Program-made: the position numbers and the translations under genes
Origin: Usnea hakonensis
Lineage: Eukaryota > Ascomycota > Lecanoromycetes > Lecanorales > Parmeliaceae
Assembly: GCA_013423325.1 (NCBI GenBank)
Contig: BLJB01000317.1
Coordinates: 124,001 to 188,000 of the forward strand
Direction: 5' to 3'
DNA: 64,000 bases
Notes under the pieces: generated by a model
Database searches by the model: none
What the model saw: only the letters and a program-made list of their open reading frames with translations
What the model was told of the DNA's origin: nothing
Shown here: positions 9,968-22,637 of the stretch, in pieces
Numbering within the stretch: the first letter of the stretch is position 1
Layout: every line of letters starts with the position of its first letter

Positions 9968-12046
9968 TCTTGCCGCCAAACAGTCTTGACATGAACAAGA
10001 AGAGTCTGACAAGGTACGGCTCGGGTATCAGAGCATCAAGTCTGCTGCAAGAAATTAGAGCAAGGCTCGGAATAGTTCTCTAAGAGACGTTGAAGCGATT
10101 CCGAAGCGATTCCGAACCTCGGAAGTCTCAACATATACCTTACTTACCTTTAAGGTACTAAACAGAGTTTTCGTTTAATTGCTAGTGCGCCTGCAACATA
10201 GCCAACCCGCCTAACCCCGCCCCGCCAGGCTCACACAGACTTTTCTCCATAATATATCAACTACCTCATTTGTTTATGTCTACATAAATTTCCACTGGAA
10301 TATGACAATAGCGTGGTAGTCAACGACGACGATGACCACGTCACTTTATTAAGTGTGCCGACCATCAGATTTGCTCAGGCTGCTCTACCTAGTGCCAATG
10401 GTAAAGTACGTAGGTACCTTTACACTATTTAGACTAGTGCCCAATGTGTCCTGGGATCTTCCATGTTGTTGGCTTTCAGGCTTTTCAGTATCCATTACCT
10501 TTTATTTCGTAGGGTCGCTGACCTTGCATATGCAACCCCCATCATGACCATTTTTGCACAGGTACAGATTTTATGTACATCTCAACTGAATTTTCGGTAG
10601 GATCTGACCGTCGAACTCTATGCCCGCTTACATTGAAGTCTCCTGGTAACATACTTCATGGGAAGGAGACGCGTGGGCCGTGGCTTACCTGATGACAGCG
10701 TTTCGCTTTGCTCTGCTAAAATATCAATCACGGTCCGTGATCACCAGACTTGGCTGCCTCTACTATGTCTTACGGATTGAGCTTCAGCCCCTGAATCGTG
10801 CAGTAGGATCGTCGAAAATCGCTAGTCGTTAGACATCTCCTTAGGGTGGCGCTGCGATTGTGGTTGGGGGCATGTACGTGTGCATGAGCTAATCCGTATG
10901 CTATGAATGTAGCTCTGCAGTATTTCATTGACACTTGATATGCCCTGACATGCCTTGATATGCATTCATTTTATCCTGTGCGTGACGAAATAATTGGGGC
11001 AATGCGCACTGCTGATCTGATGAGTGGGGCGTGGGGCATTCCGCAAGGCACGTTCGAAATCAGCAATTCCGGGCGCTCCACTACAATTGCACGGAGCTAC
11101 ATAAGCAACTAGCTGCGCTGAGTCTCCCATCAAAAGCGAAGTGTTTGCGCCAGTAGGAATTGCGAGATGGCGAGGTAAGTTCCTGCCGGTCTGACATGCA
11201 TCCCATATGCATAAGACCCGCACTTCAGCAGGCATAGTGCGGTTGAGTCTCTCGATATAGAGATTCTTCACACAACTGAGGTTTAGCTTAACTGTGAAGA
11301 CATAAGACAAGATGCATCTCAAATTTCTTAGGCATCGCTAATACTGCGCAAAACATCAGAGACCTCCAATCCTTTTTTTTTTTCGATTATTTAGGAGCTG
11401 CGTCGCAGCGATTTTCTGCACTCTTGCAGATATCATGCACTCTGCACGGATTGCTTCGGGCATCATCGTCTACTTTCTCACTTCAGCTGCTTTCAGGCCT
11501 CATGCCTGTGAGATCACGCTCCTTACTGTGTGCTCTATTAGCTTCTGAACTCATGCATCAGTAGTCCAAGCTCTGCTGCCCACTGACTTTAGGATTACAA
11601 ACCGAAGAACAGGGACTTAACGCTTCACTACGCCTTGTCATCGTATGGTATGGCTATTATCGTATGGTATGGCTATTCTGATTGGCTTGATCTCTCCGAA
11701 GATTTCGGCCAAGCTTGCATGCACAGGCATCGCCATAGCGAAAAGCTGTTCAGCCGCACACCATGCTTGGCCCCCACGACACTAGGACCATTTCCACGAC
11801 CGTGGCTATTGGCCCGTATCCTAAGCTCTTCGAACCCTTACATCGAACTTCATGCTGGCGGGCTGGCATGAGATAATGTAGCTATCTGCTACTTGGTATC
11901 GAATACGGAGATCTTTCGCCGTTCGCAACTTGTTCCATTGCAAGCATATTTGCTCAAATGCGACCTTTAAGTTATTTCTTGTGACACCAATAAGTATTTC
12001 CATAGTATAGCTATCTAGATAGCAAGCCTAAAGTTGACGACGAAGT
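9968..12046. other. 2.1-kb intergenic region without supported genes
   Basis: No convincing ORF was found. It contains small GGTA/TACC-rich patches (about 10136-10160 and 10400-10425), a nearly perfect 19-bp tandem duplication around 11639-11676 (unit tatcgtatggtatggctat) and a duplicated gaagcgattcc near 10091-10113. A 118-codon minus-strand frame at 10966-11322 has no ATG start and no recognisable domain. Confidence 0.5.
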
Positions 12047-14450
12047 ATGGATCCCTGAGGAGCTGCTGAAAGCTTTATAACAGTACTCGGAACCTTGATC
12101 GCCTCCACCGACAAAACGTACAGCGTGATTAGTGGCCTTCGGGATGCACCAAAGGAAGTAAAATGTCTGGGTCAAGAGGTGCTTGCATTGAAAGCTGTTA
12201 TGACCGATGTCAAAGCTGCGAGCGAGCTGGGAATACAAATCCAGCAAGCACCAAGCCCCAGTCAACTACAAGGGCCCCTTGTACCTCATATCAACCGAGC
12301 ACAGAACTTACTTTCTACTATCGAAGACATGGCTAAGGATTTGAGGAACTGCTCTACAACTCAGCCACCAACTGTGAATCGGATCGGATGGCTGAAGAAG
12401 CGCAACAAAATTGAACGTCTGCGAAAAGACTTGGAAAGCCAGAAAATAACTATCGCCCTTCTACTAATGGCTAAAACAATGTTTGCAACCTATTACATTT
12501 GTAGACTCATCAGTATGAGCGAGATAGCTTACTCATTCCTTTGCAGGACCAATTCCCATAACATGGGTACTACAATAGACTACCGGCTAGCTCAGATTGA
12601 ATCAACTTTTTCTCAGCAAAACGAACTTATGTTACTCTTGCAGCGCATGTTGCAGGGTCAGACACATACGACTTGGAGCCTAGATCACAATCAGTTGGCT
12701 TCAAATAGGCCATCTGAGCATGCTGATAATGTCCGGACAACCGCAAGCGTAGCGGGAGATGTGCGCTCACAAGCTTTGATCGCTATTCCAGCATCTGGTC
12801 CTATCTCTGTTGTGACGCAATCATCTGTTCTCTCTGAGGGATCTGAAGTCGCCCCACTAAAGCAAGGCGCAGTCCGAGCACTTAGACGAAACTAGAGAAA
12901 GCTACGACTGAGCGTTTGCGCTTGTAGCTGCCATGGCTCCATGCAGTACTCAACATCAGTCATTACATCCAAAGTGTTCGGAAGCCTTATTATAGGAGTA
13001 TCTGGCCGCATCTTTAGCAATTTAGAGTGCGATAGCCCCAACTGTCGTGATCATTCTCATTTTTCAATAACGGTAGCGTACTACTTCCCTTGTTGGCTTG
13101 TTGCCAAAGCCATCATTTTTCAGTGCGTCCGGTTACCTTATGGCCATCCTTCGTTCGGCCTACGGGTGCGCAGTTTACTTCCAGAGCACTCGCCGGTCAT
13201 GCACGCTATTGGAAGAGGGCAACCCCTGGTCCTTCGATCTATGTTGGAAAACCGCATTTCATCGCCCGATGACATGGAGGAGATGGGCTGGACACTATTG
13301 ACCGTATAATCTGCTGTCTCTATCAACGGGAGACGGAATAATCTATGATGCTAGTTCGCTATACATAAGAATCAAATCGAGTGTTGTGAACTTCTGCTCG
13401 ATGCAAGCGCTGACCGGCAATTGCAGGACGGGTTTGGCAAGTAAGTAGTCACCCGACTGCAAAGGACCATACTAACATTAGTGAAGCTCCGCGGTCGATT
13501 TTGTTTGGCTCGCTGTTTTTGAGAATCAATTGAATCCCGATACTGTCGAGTATCTCCGGCAGAGGCTTCTCCCTTATGAGAAAGAGGGTGCGGAAGAATA
13601 CAACCTCTCAATCGTGCATCGAAGAGTTTTAGGTTTAGAGACGGAAGAGCATCTCAAGGAAGTTTCACGGCCAATAATCAATGCCACGGACTCGTTCGGA
13701 AAAACGCCTCTTCTGTATGCGTCGCGCCGTTGAGATCTTGAAGCTGTAAATTTGCTTATCAAGAACGGAGCTGACGTTAATATATCTGATTCAATGCGGC
13801 GATCGCCGCTGCACATAGCCACCCGCTCCAGGTCAGTTCCTATCATCAAATCCTTAATGGATTCTGGAGCAGATCCCAATGCAGCTAATTTTCTGAATGA
13901 GTCAGCTGCTCATTACGCCTGCTATGAAGAAAATGGCGTTGCGCTTGTGCAACCCCTTCTTGATGCTAGAAGCGACGTCAACATGCGCTCGAAGTACGGC
14001 CGAACCATGTTGGATATCGCCGCCCAATTCGGCCAATCAGCACTAGTGAAATACCTTATAAAATCTGGTGCAAAGACTGAAGGACCGAAACCCACACAAT
14101 GGGAGCTGGAGCCTCTAGGAAGGGCTATTCTGAGCAAGAATCACGGGGCCATAAGGGTTCTTCTCGACGAACGAGTGAAGACAGACTCTGTGGATATAAA
14201 TCAAGAGAGCATACTTCACTTTCTGGCAAGGCATGGGGATCGAGAAGTCATCAAAGATTTCTATTGCTGCGAACAATTACCAGTGGATGCCGATTGTGCA
14301 AACGCCGCAAATAAGAACGCTGAGCGACCAGCGGACATTGCTCGCACCCGGGCGGACACGAACTTCCTACAGGCTTTCTATGAGTTCTTGAATCTCATTC
14401 AAGATACTTCTAACACACCGGCTCGCCGAGCTAAGAGCAAAGTTCAATAA
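12047..14450 (+). pseudogene. ankyrin-repeat STAND/NACHT-N-like gene with three nonsense codons
   Basis: Three exons, 12047-13303, 13355-13440 and 13487-14450, sum to 2307 nt (769 codons) in one continuous frame with clean introns; the 46-nt second intron carries an ACTAAC branch site. The frame is broken by TGA at 12056-12058 (codon 4, after MDP), TAG at 12893-12895 and TGA at 13731-13733. The last falls where ankyrin proteins normally have RRGD before LEAVNLLIKNGADVN. The N-terminus (TYSVISGLRDAPKEVKCLG) matches the helical N-domain common to fungal NACHT and ankyrin proteins. The middle has the Cys-rich CACSCHGS plus a hydrophobic segment (ITVAYYFPCWLVAKAIIF). The C-terminus holds about four ankyrin repeats. 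Otherwise intact splicing argues for recent inactivation; sequence error or stop readthrough is an alternative. Confidence 0.75.
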
Positions 14451-14971
14451 GGGCGAGATTCATGATAGGATGACCCAGCAATTTTTTGAGCTACGAAGAC
14501 ACCATCAGTGACAAATTAAAGGATGAAACTCGAAGAAATTTGTTTCTTACGTGGCACTTTGTATCTACTGGTCATTAAATTTTTCGTATTACCGGTGCAT
14601 TGCACTGTTGTATTTTCCTGCTTTGACGAGACTGGAATCCGTAGAGAATTCACAAGAAGATCGTTGCAAGACCTGATTTGGTAATTCTAAGAGTACCAGG
14701 CTAAAGTGCTGCCGTTTCTGGACCTTTCATTGTCTCGGCTTTGGAGCCAACGCCAGTATCAAATCAGTGCATTCAACGGGCAAAGACAGTGAGGCCGACT
14801 CAATTGAGGTGGAGCAAGTGGCAAAGAGAGAATCATTGTATTCATTTTCTAAGATACTTGACAGCGCTATCTTTGTGATTGGATATCATGCTTGCTGGCC
14901 GATGGAGCAACCACTTGACCAGCGGGAAACCACAGAAGAGACATAATTGCTAGTCTTGATCTACGTGCCTC
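14451..14971. other. intergenic, nothing recognised
   Basis: Convergent gap between the ankyrin relic and the MFS gene. No repeats, RNA genes or ORFs with support were seen. Confidence 0.4.
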
Positions 14972-16860
14972 TCAAGCGTCGTGCGATGCACTGGTATGAC
15001 GCCTCTGACGCTTATGCAGACGCCAAACGATCAGGACTTGGATAGAGAGCAGGACGGAGAGACAGGCCACTGTCACGAAACCTTTTCGGTACTGGGGTTC
15101 ATCCACTTGCTGCCACACAAGGAGTGGCAGCCATGCCTGAATTATGAGCGCCGCCATGTTCATACTTGCTAGCACAACCGCGCGTTCTTCATCGTCATCC
15201 TCACAGATTTCGTTGGCCCACCTAGACCATAAAAGGAATCAGCAACAAATTCTCAAGTGGTAGTTGCAGCACTGAGGACGTACGTAAAGCAAAGTCCTTC
15301 GAGTGCTGTGCTCACGCGTGTTAGGTAATAACAAGTCCAATGCCACCACTCGGGAATATTCCATATTCCGAGAGAGACGTACGGAAGTATATTAAAGAGC
15401 TGTGTGCGTCAGTTCAGCTTTGATTCCATGAATGGGTCTGGAGATTTTGCGACTCACTGCACAAGCCAAGAGGAAGGGCCACCTGCAACCCGTAAGAAGT
15501 GAGTCTGAGCCCCAAGCACTAATAAGAATTACAAGTATCTGAACTCCGTTGGATCCTGTAGGATACACGTTGATCTTCCAGACTGGATAGCCCTTAGACT
15601 TTAGATACTGGGAAAATACCGGAACCCCTGCGGTAGAATTGTTGAGAAAGCTACCTTGAGTGTCAGCAGGGCTGACTGGCTCTCGGAATGAAGGATCTCC
15701 AGACATACATATAGAGCGCGCAAAGCATGTATAGCCGCCCAGAGGTGACGATACGTTTCGCCTTTTTCATCGACCATAGTTGCTTTTTTCCGCGACCTTC
15801 AGATTCCATACGCTTGGAAGCTAGAATTTGCTCCTTCTCGTCATGTCAATTCGCGGATTCTAGCGAAGTGACTGGCGAGAACAGGTAAAGGGTGAACTTA
15901 CGTCTTTGCTGAGATACCAGGCTTTGGAATTTCGTGGAAAGTCGGGGAAGCAGTAAAAGCCAGCGATTGCAATTGGCATCGCAATGATACCATCGAGGAT
16001 GAATAACCTGTGGCAAACTAAGCCATGCGTCTCATCAAGGGGCCCTTATATTGGTGACTTCTACCACTGCCAGCCCCATAAAGACGATTTGTTGTTCAAA
16101 CTGAAGGCTCCAATCATGAGATAGCCCGAGACGATTCCAGCTATCTGGCCACTCATCAAGAAAATCGACGCCCTTTTCCCAATTTCATCGCGTCGATACC
16201 AAGACCCCAGAAGATAATGAATTCCAGGCCAGAAGATGCTTTCGGTGAGACCTGCTGTCATCAGTAAAGTGTTATATATCAATCCGATCATAGATGCTCT
16301 CCGACCAATAAAGAAACGGACTACTATAATATGTCGGGTGGTTTTACACAGGGCGAGAAGGGTGCTCCACGTAATCTGTATCAAGTCAGGCTCGCTGTGC
16401 GTCTGTGCTGGACCAAGGGCTCTCTACCTCCATTATTGGCAGCAATATGGACGGACGTATCCTGGTAAGTGCTATATTTCCAGGGACCTGGCCGAGGATG
16501 TAACCGACCGTCCAGGCTGTGAGAAAATAGTTGAGCTGGTTTCCATGTAGACCCAGATCCTCTTTCCTAATCTTGGTCAGCAAATGCTTCTTAACGATTG
16601 GAACGCCTCGCGTACATCCCGGAGACGTAAGCGTTGCTGATATTGAATTGATCCAGAGATTTCAAGAAGAAACCTTCGGGGCAAGTCAGATCATCTTCAG
16701 ATACTAGAACAGCGCTGGACCAACCAAGGCAAGCAAATCCGAACAAGAAGATGTCTATCTTGAACAGAAAGAGACGCTCCTCCGGACTTTTTCCCAGTGA
16801 GTCCCAAATGTAGCTTTGCCATCTTCTAGTCCTGTGACATGATACAGTTGGGGGCGTCAT
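14972..16860 (-). CDS. MFS transporter, DAL5/anion:cation symporter family
   Basis: Plasma-membrane major facilitator of the allantoate/pantothenate/vitamin type (ACS family). Ten exons were read: 16860-16725, 16673-16616, 16566-16428, 16375-16306, 16251-16065, 16007-15902, 15836-15709, 15650-15458, 15399-15284 and 15221-14972. They sum to 1383 nt, giving 460 aa, slightly short of the usual 480-500. Junctions restore family motifs: FACLGFFLKSLDQFNISNAY, VSGMKEDLGLHGNQLNYF, WPGIHYLLGSWYRRDEIGKR, WQWLFILDGIIAMPIAIAGF, FSQYLKSKGYPVWKINVYPT and WANEICEDDDEERAVVLASMN. The acceptor of exon 7 is uncertain by 3 nt. Substrate cannot be told from sequence. The reading frame looks intact, unlike the genes on either side. 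Confidence 0.88.
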
Positions 16861-18257
16861 GATCGAAAAAGCTTTCTCACCACATTAACAGTATCTTCCT
16901 CTGGGAGTCCAAGCATGATATATAATATTGACATGCTTCAAGGCTGCACTTAGAATTAGATAGGTCGCCTTGCTCAAAGCATCTCAACAGTGGGAAGTGG
17001 AATCATGAATCGTGAACTTCGCAGGAATGTCAGCCTCGCTAGCTGAAAGACGCCTTCAATTGCCTCGTATCATTGAAAATTGGACATACCTGCTTTGAGA
17101 TTTCCAAGCACATTGACGCTAGCACAGGAGGTCGACGTGTCACCTTCCCCGAGGCATTGTAACCTCGGGTGTTTTGTTCAGGGACTGTCATCGTCACGCT
17201 GCCACGCAAAGCACACTATCGACGGCTGAGAGGTTCAACCGTAAGCACATAACAGCAAACAATGTTATTGCTCCTACACAAGCGATTCAACCCTTTAGGA
17301 CTCCCGTCTCCCGAGCAAACATGTAACAATGCCCGTCTTCAAAGACTAGTACACTAGTGGGTTTCCTGGTCATCCATTGAATTCCAATCGTTACAAATGA
17401 CAGGACCCACTTGATGCGGGCCGTGGCTACTCTGTCTAGCAAGGTGGTATATTAAGTGTGCAATTGGGTGACAGGACACAGACATCAGGCAGTCTTCTTG
17501 GCACTAGAGCCTTACATATAGCCCGCTGGTCTTTCTAGGTACATGTACAAATAGGCTTCAAAAGAAACGGAAGGCTCGGCCCCACGGATCCGGTGATCAA
17601 TTATCATGCAGCGACAATATGCATAAAGCGTACAACGCACCTGGTCCACAGCCCGCCCCAATTCGGAAGGGTTTTCCTAAATTATGTACGAGCGAGGAAA
17701 TCCTGAGCTGCAGCTAAAAGTTGCGATTTCATAGCCCACGAGCCCCAGAAATGGCAACCTATCAAACCATAATTCATGAATGAGTGGAAGAATATGATCT
17801 AGTAGGTAGGGGTGCCATTCGGTAAGGTTCCCGTATTCGGGGTACGAAACCACAAAGTGCCATGCTTACTGCACTACGCATATGAGCTCAAACGGGTAAA
17901 GATAAGCATTAATCCTCGGAGTAGCATCCTTGTATAAAATCATCGCAGAATTAATGCCGCAGCTATGAAAGATACACCATAGCCTCGTACATTATGGAGC
18001 TTGAGGCTTAGCGCTCGTCCAGGGCGGAGTCAGCCGTGCTAAATCTAGCTCTGCGTCGCTGCAGTCCTGGACACGATCATCTCATGTAGCCTTCTACTTG
18101 ACCTGTCTCGAGATTTGGGTGAACTGGAATCAGGAAACATGATAATGGCTAGGAACCGCTGACCCCCAGCGCACCCTACTCTCCAAAACCCAATTCTCCT
18201 AGGCTTCCCTCATTTGCATTATACAAACTGGTCGATCAAGCCTTAACATCGCCCAAG
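16861..18257. other. 1.4-kb divergent intergenic region
   Basis: Upstream of both the transporter and the PQQ-dehydrogenase relic. No ORF or repeat could be supported; it is presumably promoter sequence. Confidence 0.4.
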
Positions 18258-20064
18258 ATGCTGCCACTCTCCTACCTCCAGCGAGCTTTGCTCCTAAATG
18301 CCTTAATACTTCCTGCTCTCGGCGACCTTCCATCCAGCTGCCCAAGTACCCTGACGCCCACAAGCTTCATCAAACCATCTGTTACCTCGGGTTATCGAGC
18401 TACATTAGCTGCCACGGGTCTCATGGTCCCTCGCGGTATTCAATCTGACAAATTCGGCAACCTGCTTATCGTCGAGCAGGGCGTTGGCCTCACTAGCCTC
18501 CACCTCGATGATCATGGTGGCATCTATGTCGGTGTCAAATCTCAGACCAGTGTGGTGGAATCCACTAATGTAACTATCGTATCTCTGATCTGAAAGTGTC
18601 CACATGCTCACACAGAACGCAACTCACCCATGGCTTAGCTTTATCGCGGGACGGCAATACCCTTCACGCATCATCGGCCGATGCGGCCTATTCATGGGCC
18701 TACGATGCAGCAAATTCGACTGTTTCAGGTCCCAATAGGACGCTCGTCTCGGGGATGTATTCAGATACTCATAACACGAGGACACTTCTTATGTCGCAGA
18801 AAGTCTACGATACAATGATCATCAGTCGAGGCAGTACCGATAACGTCGACCCCACGGGAGGAATGGTTTCTTCCGGCCAGAGTCAAATCAAAGCATTCGA
18901 TCTCAGCAAGGTACCTTTTCAGATTTCCAACCTTCCAATCTATCCCAAAACCGAATCCCAGAGACATACTCAGAAAACACACAACTCCCAAAAATAATCC
19001 GACAACCCTCAGCTCACCCCAAACCCGAACAGCCAACACCCTCATGATCTCACCTCAGATGGCCACAACTTCGTCCGCGATGGCCTCCGCCTAGGCCGGG
19101 GTCTACGCCCCTCCGTCGGAATAACCTCACACCCCCAAACAGGCGGCATCTACACCGTCAAAAGCTCCATCGACAATCTCAACCTTACAAGACAAGCCAT
19201 CCACCAAGACAACCCCGGACTCAGAATTAAATTCCCCCAGCTACCTCAACGGAACCGTCTACCTACCCCAAGGCAGCAACTACGGCTATCCCTACTGTTT
19301 CGCCGCCTGGGACGTGAGCGCGATAGCTCTGAACAGCGGGTTGGTTGTTGGGAGGCAATTCGCGATGGAGAATGCGAATACGACGATCAATGACACGTAC
19401 TGTGGGGAAGCGACGACGGCGCCGAGATTGACGTTCCAGGCACACGTGGCGCCTGATGATGCCAAGTTCAAAGATAGTGAGAACGAGGCTTGGGTGACGT
19501 TTCATGGCAGTCATGATCGGGACGGGCCGGTAAGGTATAAGTAAAGTATCTATATATTACTTATCCGACATTCTTCTCGTACCCTTTACTCGTCCCCCGC
19601 CCCTCACACGTCCTACTCAATTGTAATCTCTCTCACAAAGAAGCACCACTAACAACCCTCCCCTTCCCCCTCTCTCTCAGCTCATCCCCTTCATCGCCAA
19701 CTCGCCCATCGCCGCACCAAACAGTACCACAGCACTACCCGATATCTCCACAAACTCCAACGAGTCCGGTTGTCCAGACAACTGTTTCAGGCCCGTGGGA
19801 AGAGTATTTGATGATCAGGGGCCGCTGTTTGTGAGTTCGGATGCTAGTGGTGAGATGTATGTTGTTGTGAGGGATGAGATGGCGAATGGAAGTAGTATTG
19901 GGGGTGGTGGTGGGAGTGATGGGAAGGTAGGTGGGGGTGTGAGAGGGAGGGGGATGAAGGGGGCTGGGTGGGCGGCGCTTGGGGTTTTGGTGGGGTCGGT
20001 GGTGGTGGTGCGATGGTGTAGTGGAGACGGGAAGCTTGACTGGAGATGCTTCGAAGCGAATTGA
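18258..20064 (+). pseudogene. AA12-like PQQ sugar (sorbosone/pyranose) dehydrogenase, frameshifted
   Basis: A secreted beta-propeller quinoprotein of the L-sorbosone/pyranose dehydrogenase type. Exon 1 begins with a signal peptide (MLPLSYLQRALLLNALILPAL), then VPRGIQSDKFGNLLIVEQGVG. Later pieces carry LTHGLALSRDGNTLHASSAD, SSGQSQIKAFDLSK, VGITSHPQTGGIYTV, HQDNPG, YLNGTVYLPQGSNYGYPYC, AWVTFHGSHDRDGPV and FVSSDASGEMYVVVRDE. The last exon (19681-20064) ends in a Gly-rich linker and the hydrophobic GWAALGVLVGSVVVV, suggesting a GPI or membrane anchor. No donor/acceptor pair I tried joins exon 1 (to about 18569) with the next block (from 18616) in frame. Around 19216-19222 the frame shifts again between DNPG and ELN. 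Two lesions make a pseudogene likely; assembly indels are the alternative. Confidence 0.6.
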
Positions 20065-20378
20065 AAGAAGAGGAATAGGAAGGTATTTGAAAATCGGAGG
20101 AACATATTCTTTGTTTCGTATTGAATTCATTTTGTAATTCTAAATTATATATATCTCTTCTGGACCGAATCTCACACAATTTCCCAACAACGCGCCAGTG
20201 TAATTGCTCCAACCAACCCCAATTCTCACTCACCCCTACACCTAAACAGCTCAATACCCACCTACTCCCCACAACAACAACAACAACAACGCACCCTCCC
20301 CATCTCAACCATCCACCAAAAAAAACGCCGTCTCAGAAAAAGCCTCAACCCCCAGCCTCAGCGCCGTGCCATGCCCCC

Positions 20379-22637
20379 TCATTTGAACTCTTCCATATAC
20401 TTAGCCTCCACATGCCCGACCAATTCATCCTTATAAGCGACCGTGAAGTCCAAAGTCGCGTTACCAAGGATAATGCAGATATCGAATTTAGCCTTGCGAT
20501 GCTTCTTCTTAGTGATAGGGCTCTTGAAGCTCTTCTCCAGCCACAGCTTGTCGCAATCGGCGCTGTAATTCACGGTGCATAGCGCATAGACGGCTTTTGT
20601 GTAGAGAGGAGAGAAGGAATCAGTAATGCTCTGTTCTGGGCCGGAACTAAAGGAAAGGGGAAGGGGCTCACCGCTCGTTTTCCGCGTGGGCGGTTTGATT
20701 TCTTCGTTGTAGTAGAGATTGAGGGAGAACTGGCGCCTGCCGCTGTCCCGGAAGCCCACTTCGACGGTGTTGTAGCATGAGGTTTCTACCATGCGGCCTT
20801 CCTCGACGACTTCGCCCTGTGCGTGCGGCCTATAAGTATTCGCACCAGTGTGCGGTGGATGACCCGGTGAGACTCACCCTCTTCAGCAGCCATTCCATTT
20901 GGCCTCGAGCCCGGTGTGTTCCGTCGGTTGTGTCGAGGTATACGTCCTCGGAAAGGTGCCTGGTGGGGTCGTAGACCTGGGTAAAAGCCACGCCGTAGCT
21001 GTAGCGCGATAATCTGGACACTACAGTTGGACTACTGGTGACGGATGTCAGGTCGGAATGCTCCAGGCCCCACAACGTTGCTCCACGGCAGATCGAGGAC
21101 CATCTGCGCCAGGTTTAGTGTCAGGCGTGGGTATGGGAATGGAAACGGAGAAGGACGAACGCTCCGTTGACTTGCATAACTTGTACACCATCGTGTGCGT
21201 GGCATTTCACTAGGCGATCGTATAGGTATCTGTTCTCGCCAAAGCCTCCAACAAGGAGTATTGCCTTAGAGGAGGTTAGCAGATGACGTTCGTTAGTGGG
21301 ACGGATCTTCTGACTTTGACGGCGAGGTCCTTATCAGAGACCTCTGCGATTTGTTCCGACACTAGGTTCTCGATCTGTAGAGAGATATGGTCGAAGACTG
21401 CCCGTAAGGCCGGTCTTGAAATGTCAGCGCATACACGAAGATCATCCATTCGGGGCAATGCGGCTACATTTTGACTGTGATAGTGTCGTCAATGACACCA
21501 TTTCTAGGATCATCTTTTACCCCTTTCAAATCTACTGAATAGGTTTGATCATTGTTTTCACTGAAGCAGCGTTTGATTCCATATTCGAATTCTCTCATCA
21601 TCTTCTTGCGGTTGTTTTCTTTGATGCTGTTGTACTCTATCTCCCCAACGATGGTTTCGATGTACTTTTGGAAGGCCAAGTCAAGGAAAACCGAACCACA
21701 CAGTCCACCTGTAGAAGGGTTTCGGCCCCCGGTCAATACGGGAGGAGGTGAAAGGCAACGGTAGCGCTCACCAGAACCAATGGCGCACTCTTTTATCTTT
21801 AACGGGTTCAGGCGCTCAACTTCATAGCTAATGAGATCCTGGAAGCCCGTTACCAGACATAGAAAGGATACTTGAGGGGAAGAAATACAACTGTGCCACC
21901 CCCTGCATCGCATACAACAAAAGCATCGCCGACCTGGTGGTAGCCCGTTGTCAATCTTCTCTATACTATCAACGGAATTACTCTCCCCCCTACCTTTAGC
22001 GTGTTATCCTCTGCCTTGTCCTTGAGCGTTGCCAGCGCTGCTGCTTCGGGCTCGGTTACTAGTCTAATATTGCCCGGCATTCCTGCTATACGAGCAGCTT
22101 GGAGCGTTTTATCCTTGGCTGTAGGACTCCATATTGCTGGTACTGTAAGGACGACCCGCAAAGCATAAATATCTTGATAGTCGGGGTGAAATTTCTTGAT
22201 GTCATCTAATGTGTAATCCCATAATAGCCTCAAGTAGTCTGCCACGACTGCCTGCGCTGTTTTATTTACCTTTCTTAGCAGTGTATTCGAGTCCTTGACG
22301 GGCTCAACCGTGGTGGCGTATTTGTGGTTTTCTTCGAGTAGGACTTTGATCCATCGGAACGATTCGTCATTAAGACCAACCGAATAGCCCCATTTCTGTG
22401 GTTTGCCATCTACATAGCTGATAGAAGATGGTACCTTGTCTTTTGAAGCGTTCTGCGCTAAGGGATCTGGCCAGTTGTTGATAAGGCGGATGACTTTTGA
22501 GCCGCCATTGACCGCCCAGGATACTCCCGAATGGCTGCCCCATTTACTTGATCAGTATGACGGCCTTTCAAGTACCCGATCACCTACGTTGTTCCAAAAT
22601 CAATACCAACAACAATCTCTGAACTATGCGCACTCAT
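20379..22637 (-). CDS. Hsp70-like ATPase (HSPA12-type, no canonical substrate domain)
   Basis: Ten exons, 22637-22588, 22534-21994, 21933-21889, 21838-21772, 21708-21468, 21414-21315, 21264-21161, 21103-20878, 20816-20672 and 20593-20379, sum to 1734 nt, giving 577 aa. The actin/Hsp70 nucleotide fold is complete: phosphate-1 VVGIDFGTTHSGVSW at about 9-23, RLVTEPEAAALATL, phosphate-2 DAGGGTVD at 206-213, and the adenosine motif LLVGGFGEN at about 351-359. The C-terminal third is a divergent region with FRDSGRRQFSLNLYYN and no EEVD or typical peptide-binding domain, as in the large fungal HSPA12-like group. Such proteins are common and unstudied in fungi, and chaperone activity should not be assumed. 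The gene is divergent from an AIG1-like GTPase 535 bp away. The donor of intron 7 (GTTCGT) is weak but gives the correct phase. Confidence 0.9.

Noticed and set aside
10966..11322. 118-codon minus-strand frame in an intergenic region
   Set aside because: Begins at TTG, no recognised motif, no plausible splice partners.
13304..13354. Fourth apparent stop (TAA at 13307) in the ankyrin gene
   Set aside because: It lies in a 51-nt GT-AG intron whose removal joins WTLLT to FAIHKNQIECCELLL in frame.
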